From the NCBI GenBank assembly GCA_005877855.1, contig VBOF01000023.1, positions 1 through 38,948 on the forward strand: a stretch of DNA of 38,948 nucleotides, in the 5' to 3' direction. How positions within the stretch are numbered: position 1 is the stretch's first letter; every line of letters begins with the position of its first letter. The notes below the pieces were generated by a model. That model did no database searches. It was not told the DNA's origin and saw only the letters and a list, made by a program, of their open reading frames with translations. Source of the DNA: Nitrospirota bacterium. GTDB taxonomy: Bacteria > Nitrospirota > Nitrospiria > Nitrospirales > NS-4. This document shows positions 33,403 to 38,948 of the stretch, piece after piece. A program made the translations under genes and the position numbers.

Positions 33403-34242
33403 ATGAACCTACAAGAGGCTGAAAGTAGCACGATCCTGATCACACCTGCCCAGGGCTGGGTCTCACTGCACCTGAAAGAACTTTGGGAGTATCGGGAGCT
33501 TTTCTATTTCCTGGTCTGGCGGGACATGAAGGTTCGTTATAAGCAGACCATTCTAGGCGTGGCATGGGCAATCCTCCAACCGGTCTTCACGATGTTCGTG
33601 TTCACGGTCTTTTTCGGCTGGCTGGCTCACATGCCTTCTGATGGAGTGCCCTATCCCATCTTTGCCTACTCCGCGTTGCTGCCCTGGCAATTATTTGTCC
33701 GGTCGCTAACTGCCTCGAGCAATAGCGTGGTGGCGAATGAGAACCTCATCACGAAAGTGTACTTTCCACGGCTTGTGGCGCCTCTCTCTGCGACGGTGGC
33801 TGGCGTGTTGGACTTCGCGATTGCCTCTGTGGTGCTGTTCGTCATGATGTGGTTCTACCATATTGTACCAACGAGTGCTGTGTGGTTGCTCCCATTGTTC
33901 GTGCTGCTGGCGATCGCCACCGCATTAGGCGTTGGATTATGGCTCTCGGCGTTGAACGTACAGTATCGCGATGTGGGACATGCCATCCCATTCCTGACAC
34001 AAATCTGGTTGTTTGTTACGCCGATCGTCTATCCCAGCAGCCTAGTACCGGAGCCATGGCGCATCGTGTATGGGCTTAATCCGATGGTCGGTGTGGTCGA
34101 GGGTTTCCGGTGGTCGTTGTTGGGAACGGGAAGCGGACCTGGCGGCATACTGACGGCATCGACGTTGGTAGCCTGCGCGTTACTGGTCTCCGGCATGTTC
34201 TATTTTCGTCGCATGGAGCAAACGTTTGCGGATACGGTGTGA
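33403..34242 (+). CDS. wzm: Polysaccharide ABC exporter permease
   Basis: Wzm is the membrane subunit of the ABC transporter that moves a polyprenyl-linked polysaccharide across the inner membrane. The 279-residue protein has an N-terminal amphipathic segment (LHLKELWEYRELFYFLVWRDMKVRYKQTILGVAWAILQP), which is the signature of the Wzm/TagG family, and six predicted membrane helices. VANENLITKVYFPRLVAPLSA and WLFVTPIVYPSSLVPEPWR are the other family blocks. ATG 33403 is chosen because GAAGCGAG lies just upstream; the frame is open further upstream but inside the previous gene. The ATPase gene wzt begins 3 nt after its stop. Confidence 0.93.
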   Translation: MNLQEAESSTILITPAQGWVSLHLKELWEYRELFYFLVWRDMKVRYKQTILGVAWAILQPVFTMFVFTVFFGWLAHMPSDGVPYPIFAYSALLPWQLFVRSLTASSNSVVANENLITKVYFPRLVAPLSATVAGVLDFAIASVVLFVMMWFYHIVPTSAVWLLPLFVLLAIATALGVGLWLSALNVQYRDVGHAIPFLTQIWLFVTPIVYPSSLVPEPWRIVYGLNPMVGVVEGFRWSLLGTGSGPGGILTASTLVACALLVSGMFYFRRMEQTFADTV

Positions 34243-34245
34243 GCC

Positions 34246-35556
34246 ATGGGTGATACTGCCATCCGTGTAGAAAACGTATGCAAACGCTATCGCATCGGCC
34301 AGCGCCAACGGTACAAGACTCTCCGTGACGCGCTGTTTGGCGTCATGGGTACGCCGTTTCGAGGCCTAGGTGCGTGTTTGAGTGGTCAAGGTACATCGAA
34401 GAGCTATCAGGAATCAGACAACTTTATCTGGGCGCTCAAAGATGTATCCTTTGAGGTCAAGCGTGGAGAAGTCATTGGCGTCGTCGGGCGGAATGGGGCT
34501 GGCAAGAGCACGCTCCTGAAAATTCTGTCTCGTATCACTAAGCCTACGAAGGGCTTCGCGGAGATCCATGGCCGTGTGGGGTCGTTGCTGGAAGTGGGCA
34601 CCGGTTTTCATCCGGAACTGACTGGTCGCGAGAACATTTACCTGAACGGCGCCATTCTCGGAATCAAGAGAAAGGACATAGATCGCCGGTTCGATGAGAT
34701 CGTGGCTTTTGCCGAGGTGGAGAAGTTTATTGATACTCCCATTAAGCATTATTCGAGCGGGATGTACCTGCGCTTGGCTTTTGCCGTAGCCGCCCACCTA
34801 GAGCCGGAAATTCTGCTGGTGGACGAGGTGCTTGCCGTAGGTGATGTCGCCTTCCAGAAAAAATGTATGGGCAAGATGGGAGATGTGGCCAAAGAAGGAA
34901 GGACAGTGCTGTTGATAAGCCATAATATGGCGGCGGTGGAAAACCTGTGCCAGCGAGGGGTGGTCCTTCACCAAGGGCAGATCACATATATCGGTAACCA
35001 GGCTGAGGCTATCGCTCAATACCTGAAAAGCCTAAGCGGGAACGCGCTCTCTTTGATGGATCGAAAGGACCGCATTGGATCCGGCGCCGTGCGAGTGGTC
35101 GGCATCGAAGTAAAAGATGTGCATGGGAATACCCTTGATTCTGTAGCCAGTGCTCAAGACCTGGATCTTTACCTTTACTTCGTGACCGCAACCGGTTTCC
35201 GCAGTCGGAGGGTCATTGCCAGCCTGCTTTTGAAGACTCAGTTGGATGTGCCAGTCTTTCTCCACCACAATCGGCTGACCGGCGATGAGTTTGGGGAATT
35301 GCCTGAATCGGGCGCCTTTGTCTGTCGTTTGCAACGGTTGCCGCTGCCGCCCTCCACCTACCAGATTACGTACAGCATCCTGGCAGATGGAGAGTGCCTC
35401 GATGGGATCACCAATGCTGTCGAGATGACGGTCGTCGAGGGTGATTTTTTCGGGTCTGGCGAGGTTCCGCCGATCAGTCACGGCGTGTGCTTGGCCGAGG
35501 GCAGGTGGAGGCTACTGCCCGGGTGCGCTCCTTCGGGTCTCAGAAGGCAGTCATGA
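34246..35556 (+). CDS. wzt: Polysaccharide ABC exporter ATPase with C-terminal substrate-recognition domain
   Basis: Wzt powers export with Wzm. Of its 436 residues, the first 250 form the ATPase: Walker A VVGRNGAGKSTLLK (K87), GSLLEVGTGFHPELTGRENIYLNG, signature YSSGMYLRLAFAVA, Walker B ILLVDEVLAVGD, and the H-loop ISHNMAAVE. Residues about 290-430 form a beta-rich extension (VRVVGIEVKDVHGN ... LDLYLYFVTA ... FVCRLQRLPLPPSTYQITYSILADGECLD). It resembles the Wzt C-terminal carbohydrate-binding domain, which in O9a/O8-type systems recognises a modified chain end before export. Methyltransferases nearby could provide such a cap. The start of the next gene overlaps its stop (ATGA). Confidence 0.93.
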   Translation: MGDTAIRVENVCKRYRIGQRQRYKTLRDALFGVMGTPFRGLGACLSGQGTSKSYQESDNFIWALKDVSFEVKRGEVIGVVGRNGAGKSTLLKILSRITKPTKGFAEIHGRVGSLLEVGTGFHPELTGRENIYLNGAILGIKRKDIDRRFDEIVAFAEVEKFIDTPIKHYSSGMYLRLAFAVAAHLEPEILLVDEVLAVGDVAFQKKCMGKMGDVAKEGRTVLLISHNMAAVENLCQRGVVLHQGQITYIGNQAEAIAQYLKSLSGNALSLMDRKDRIGSGAVRVVGIEVKDVHGNTLDSVASAQDLDLYLYFVTATGFRSRRVIASLLLKTQLDVPVFLHHNRLTGDEFGELPESGAFVCRLQRLPLPPSTYQITYSILADGECLDGITNAVEMTVVEGDFFGSGEVPPISHGVCLAEGRWRLLPGCAPSGLRRQS

Positions 35557-36203
35557 GCAGGAACCTGGTATCCCACATCCGACAGGTGGTGAGGGCTTTC
35601 GTTGGTCGTGACGATCTTACCGAGCCGCTTGAGGTGAAACGGTCTGAGTGGAGGTTCTATCTAGATTATTTGCCGAGCAGCGCGGGGTTCAAACAGTTGA
35701 AAACCGCTTGTGAGTTATCCGGTCGAAGCAATATCGTGTTGAGCAACGTCGCGTTGGCGGACCGAGAGGGTGTTGTCAAACTGCATGTCTATGATCGCGA
35801 CCACCTGAGTTGGAGCTCCCTGGCCGAACGCCCTTTGCATAGATATGGACTTCCCGTGCAGTCAGTGGGGACAGAGGAGGTTCTGGCAACCACTGTTGAC
35901 GCCTTTTGTGAGAAAAATGCCATCTCCCGGATCGACTTGCTCAAAATAGATGTTGAAGGCGCGGAGTATCAGGTCCTGCTTGGCGCGCGATGCATGCTGC
36001 AAGAGAAACGCGTCCGCTGTTGCGTTTTCGAATTTGGCGCGACCACGTTCGATATGGGCAACGACCCTGACGCCATTGAGGACTACTTAACTGGATTGGG
36101 CTATCGGCTTCGCAATATCGTGAGCCGAGATCCCGTCTTCCCCGGGCGCACTGGTGCCGAGGCGGCGCGCTTTTCCATGCACGTGGCGACACCTGAGCCA
36201 TGA
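35553..36203 (+). CDS. FkbM-family methyltransferase lacking the SAM-binding motif I
   Basis: The 216-residue product has the C-terminal FkbM signature: VALADREGVVKLHVYD, TTVDAFCEKNAISRIDLLKIDVEGAEYQVLLGA and RCCVFEFGATTFD. FkbM proteins O-methylate sugars or polyketides. The usual N-terminal DVGANxGxxx motif I and the following FEP strand are absent. After VGRDDLTEPLEVKRSEW the sequence jumps to LPSSAGFKQLKTACELSG, which normally follows FEP. About 30 residues seem to be missing although the frame stays open, so SAM binding is doubtful. It overlaps wzt by 4 nt and the next gene by 4 nt, which fixes its place in the glycan operon. A divergent but functional protein remains possible. Confidence 0.72.
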   Translation: MSRNLVSHIRQVVRAFVGRDDLTEPLEVKRSEWRFYLDYLPSSAGFKQLKTACELSGRSNIVLSNVALADREGVVKLHVYDRDHLSWSSLAERPLHRYGLPVQSVGTEEVLATTVDAFCEKNAISRIDLLKIDVEGAEYQVLLGARCMLQEKRVRCCVFEFGATTFDMGNDPDAIEDYLTGLGYRLRNIVSRDPVFPGRTGAEAARFSMHVATPEP

Positions 36204-36949
36204 TACGAGAAGCCTCTTGGATGCTGCGATATGCCGGCCGTTCGCTTCGCGACACGGTGCGCGCATGGCCCCGTGGACTTGCTGGATGGAAGAAATTCTG
36301 GGCGAGCTATCTGCAGTATACGCGGATGGCTCCGTCGGACCGACAGCCGCTGGTGGGTTTTTTATATCCCTGCCTGGGCGATGATACGGCAGAAACTCCC
36401 ATCGAGCCCACGTACTTCTACCAGGATGCCTGGGCGTTTGAAAAAATAGTGCGAAACCGCCCCGTTCGACATGTAGATGTCGGCTCTCACTACAAGTTCG
36501 TCGCGTTGCTTTCGAAAGTCGTTCCGGTCACGATGGTGGATTTGCGACCGCTCTCGCTGCCCCTCGACTCAGTCGCATTTGAGAAGGGTTCGATTTTGAA
36601 TTTGCCCTTCGCGAGCCGCTCGGTGCCCTCCGTCTCCAGTCTGTGTGTTGTGGAACACATCGGCTTGGGGCGCTACGGCGACCCCCTCGACTCGTTCGGT
36701 TCTGAACAGGCTATTCAGGAACTCAGGCGTGTTGTCCAGCCCGGTGGAGACCTGTACGTGTCCGTTCCTCTCGACGACGAGAATCGCGTCTATTTCAACG
36801 CGCATCGGGCTTTTCGCGAGGACTACGTACTGAAGTTGTTCGAGCCCTTCCAGGTTGTGGAGCGCCGGTATATCTATGGCAAAACTTTTACTGACCGACT
36901 TCAGCCAGGGTTCGGCATAGGGTGCTATCACCTGAAATGCAGGTGTTGA
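36200..36949 (+). CDS. DUF268-type methyltransferase-like protein
   Basis: This cytoplasmic protein of 249 residues matches the DUF268 layout known from glycan gene clusters. It has YFYQDAWAFEKIVRNRPVRHVDVGSHYKFVALLS, where HVDVGS replaces the glycine-rich SAM loop, then VTMVDLRPL, LPFASRSVPSVSSLCVVEHIGLGRYGD and ELRRVVQPGGDLYVSVPLD. The end of the strand order is as in class I methyltransferases, so a modified SAM-dependent reaction on a sugar is likely, although the substrate is not known. The gene overlaps the FkbM-like gene by 4 nt (ATGA). Confidence 0.8.
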   Translation: MIREASWMLRYAGRSLRDTVRAWPRGLAGWKKFWASYLQYTRMAPSDRQPLVGFLYPCLGDDTAETPIEPTYFYQDAWAFEKIVRNRPVRHVDVGSHYKFVALLSKVVPVTMVDLRPLSLPLDSVAFEKGSILNLPFASRSVPSVSSLCVVEHIGLGRYGDPLDSFGSEQAIQELRRVVQPGGDLYVSVPLDDENRVYFNAHRAFREDYVLKLFEPFQVVERRYIYGKTFTDRLQPGFGIGCYHLKCRC

Positions 36950-36998
36950 GCGAGGCTCGCATGAATTTCCTCGCAATGATTCTGCGGTAGGGCACGGT

Positions 36999-37721
36999 AT
37001 GATGGGACAGCTCATACATGGGGACCTTCCTAAGGAGCTCATGCTGCAACTGAAAGGAAAATACGCCTTGGAAGATTTCATCGAGACGGGGACCTATCAA
37101 GGCGGCACAGCCGTGTGGGCCGCGGCTCATTTCGATCGTGTGACCACTATCGAGTTTTCAAGGTCCCTCTATGAGGAGACGAAGGCCCAGCATGACGGGG
37201 CATCGAACCTAAGTTTTCTATTCGGAGATTCGCGAGAGGCCTTGCGCGCGATTGTCCCCACGCTCCAGCAACCCGCCATTTTCTGGTTGGACAGCCATTG
37301 GAGCGGCGGCCAGACCTATGGCCAGAATGACGAATGTCCGCTGCTTGAAGAAATTGAAGCAATCACCTCATCTGTGCACACACATTTTCTGTTCATCGAT
37401 GACGCACGGTTGTTTGCCGCCCCGCCGCCTCGGCCGCATCGAATAGACCAGTGGCCGACGATTGATGAAGTCATTGGCGCGCTCACCTCTACAAGTCACA
37501 GATATTACATCGTTATCATTGAGGATGTAATTGTGGCCGTCCCTGAACACGCGCGGGCCCTTGTCGCTAGCTATTGTCAAGAGGTGAATACAAGAGCCTG
37601 GCAAGAGTTTGGGAGAAACCGAGAAAAAGGCGTGAAAAGAAACGGATTGCAAAGAATGATGCAAAGGCTCGGTGCATTGGCTTATGGCTTGCGCATGCCG
37701 TTCAAGCGCTTTCGGTTCTGA
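36999..37721 (+). CDS. Class I methyltransferase-like protein
   Basis: This 240-residue protein has an N-terminal block FIETGTYQGGTAVWAAAHFDRVTTIEFS. It is a variant SAM loop with a strand-2 acidic residue. It is followed by LFGDSREALRAI, AIFWLDSHWSGGQTYGQNDECPLLEEIEAI and THFLFIDDARLF. These acidic/histidine blocks recur in a family found beside glycosyltransferases and FkbM genes. The C-terminal 50 residues are basic and poorly conserved. ATG 36999 is immediately followed by a second ATG; either could start translation. The target is unknown. It belongs to the same run of plus-strand glycan genes, 49 nt after the DUF268 gene. Confidence 0.72.
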   Translation: MMGQLIHGDLPKELMLQLKGKYALEDFIETGTYQGGTAVWAAAHFDRVTTIEFSRSLYEETKAQHDGASNLSFLFGDSREALRAIVPTLQQPAIFWLDSHWSGGQTYGQNDECPLLEEIEAITSSVHTHFLFIDDARLFAAPPPRPHRIDQWPTIDEVIGALTSTSHRYYIVIIEDVIVAVPEHARALVASYCQEVNTRAWQEFGRNREKGVKRNGLQRMMQRLGALAYGLRMPFKRFRF

Positions 37722-37745
37722 GAGTCCGACGAGCATGAGAAGGCG

Positions 37746-38948
37746 ATGATCCCCCTTCATCCGGTAACAGACGTCGATCACGCGTGCCCCCATTGTCACG
37801 TCCGGTTGGGGGTGAAAGGCTGGTATATCCCTGGGATGCGCAACCTGGCGGAACTGGCATGCTCGCAGTGTGGGCGAGAGTTTTATGGCGATTTGCCTGC
37901 CGGTCATGGTCTGCACTATCCAATGCTCCTGGAGAAGGCCACCGGGGTGGTACATGATCGAGTCTCGGTGCCGTGGTTCTCAGAGTGGCTGTACGCGTCC
38001 TACACCCAAAGGCGAAGCGAGCCACTCAGCCTGCACGTGGAAGAATACAAGCCAGTCCGACGCGCCGTGCTCCTGAACTGCTTGGATTTCCGCTATGGAC
38101 ATTGCTTGCTGAAGTTGCTCAACGCACAACACTACCTGGATCGCAGGCCTGATCTCGGACTGATTGTTCTGGTGCCACGCTACTTGCGGTGGTTGGTGCC
38201 CGAGGGCGTCGCCTCGATCTGGACGGTGGATCTGCCTCTCAGCAGGGGGATCGAGTGGAACGACTGGCTAGGCCAGGAGATCCATCGCCGAATAGAGGAA
38301 CTGGAGGAGTGCTATTTGAGCGTGGCTTTCTCGCATCCGCACCCGGACGACGTTGCCATCGAGAAGTTTACACGTGTCACGCCTTTCCCAGTGCACGAAT
38401 GGGAAGAACGCCTGTATAGGCCGACGGTCACATTCATCTGGCGAGGCGACCGTCTCTGGATCGGCGCGCCTTCTGACGGAATTCCCGAAGGAGAGATAGG
38501 GAGCTCTTCATGCGCCACTCTTGAGCAATCTCTGAAAATCGTCACACTTGCAACCCGTTTGAGAAAACGATTACCGGGTCTCGATTTTGCGGTTGCTGGG
38601 TTGGGGAAGCCAGGAGGGCTGCCAGAGTGGATTCTCGACTTGCGTATGACGACCCCTGACGAGGAGGCGGAACGTAGATTATGCCAACGATACGCGCGCA
38701 GTCATGTGATCATGGGCGTCCACGGCTCAAGCATGCTGCTCCCGTCTGCTCACGCAGGAGCCGTCATCGAGCTGATGCCAGAGGAAAGGTGGGGCAACGC
38801 ATTGCAGGACCTTCTTTTGCGCAAGGGCGATCTGCGGGAGGCACTTTTCCGTTGCCGCGTTTTACCACTCACCCTTTCGGTCGATGCGCTTTGCAATGTC
38901 GTGGTGTCGCTGTTGGACAAATGGACGGGGATGTTGCTGCATATGCAA
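37746..38948 (+). CDS. Zinc-ribbon protein with GT61-like C-terminus, 3'-truncated by the window edge
   Basis: An open frame runs from ATG 37746 without a stop to the end of the window (401 codons). Residues 14-42 carry two C-x-x-C pairs, CPHC and CSQC, as in a small zinc ribbon. The middle (RRAVLLNCLDFRYGHCLLKLLNAQ ... GLIVLVPRYLRWLVPEGV) looks like a GT-B-type Rossmann half. The C-terminal part has HVIMGVHGSSMLLPSAHAGAVIELMPEERWG, close to the donor-site motif of DUF563/GT61 glycosyltransferases (HG-x2-ML/LTN ... x-E-x-x-P). I take it as a probable glycosyltransferase of the surface-glycan cluster. Its end lies outside the window. The zinc-ribbon fusion is unusual. Confidence 0.7.
   Translation, partial: MIPLHPVTDVDHACPHCHVRLGVKGWYIPGMRNLAELACSQCGREFYGDLPAGHGLHYPMLLEKATGVVHDRVSVPWFSEWLYASYTQRRSEPLSLHVEEYKPVRRAVLLNCLDFRYGHCLLKLLNAQHYLDRRPDLGLIVLVPRYLRWLVPEGVASIWTVDLPLSRGIEWNDWLGQEIHRRIEELEECYLSVAFSHPHPDDVAIEKFTRVTPFPVHEWEERLYRPTVTFIWRGDRLWIGAPSDGIPEGEIGSSSCATLEQSLKIVTLATRLRKRLPGLDFAVAGLGKPGGLPEWILDLRMTTPDEEAERRLCQRYARSHVIMGVHGSSMLLPSAHAGAVIELMPEERWGNALQDLLLRKGDLREALFRCRVLPLTLSVDALCNVVVSLLDKWTGMLLHMQ

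Overview
The window is a gene-dense, GC-rich stretch from a Gram-negative bacterium. The sequence shows type IV pilins with class III leaders, a MltD-type murein transglycosylase, an ABC-exported polysaccharide cluster and a TPR-fused O-antigen-ligase-like protein. Together with the mix of housekeeping genes this would suit the Nitrospirota or a neighbouring deep-branching Gram-negative phylum. That placement is inference; no rRNA or other marker settles it. I saw no tRNA, rRNA, insertion sequence, CRISPR array or replication origin, and no gene-free stretch longer than about 240 bases.

Left part (1-16.5 kb). The window opens inside trpC. Next come a small PilZ protein and a minus-strand biotin locus: bioD, an SDR reductase and bioF, with an unrelated exported protein on the plus strand between the SDR gene and bioF. 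bioD is broken: its two halves lie in different frames and about 29 codons are missing. Next is a minus-strand operon of a methyltransferase followed by three tandem YfhO-type polytopic membrane proteins, joined by start/stop overlaps. The first copy transcribed (the rightmost on the map) is also broken by a roughly 97-nt out-of-frame gap. A membrane-anchored TPR protein, a GT-C-like membrane protein and an MltD-like transglycosylase close this part.

Central part (16.5-23.9 kb). This is a plus-strand housekeeping run: a class V aminotransferase and serA (serine biosynthesis, overlapping by 4 nt), hisZ (histidine biosynthesis) and dnaB (replicative helicase, overlapping hisZ by 3 nt). A separate 605-residue TPR protein follows behind a near-consensus sigma-70 promoter that overlaps the dnaB stop codon.

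Right part (23.9-38.9 kb). A sigma-54-type promoter precedes two tandem type IV pilin genes and a strong hairpin. After that comes a tightly coupled operon: a Wzy/PglL-like ligase with C-terminal TPRs, an accessory protein, an ABC-2 ATPase and permease pair, a methyltransferase and a methyltransferase-GT2 fusion. A surface-glycan cluster continues with a CgeB-like glycosyltransferase, a Wzm/Wzt exporter with a probable C-terminal glycan-recognition domain, three methyltransferase-type proteins (one FkbM protein lacking its SAM-binding motif), and a gene running off the right edge. That last protein has a predicted N-terminal zinc ribbon and a GT61-like C-terminus. The gene order suggests a coupled system in which pilin or another surface structure is assembled and decorated with a methylated glycan. 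That function is inferred from order and domains only.
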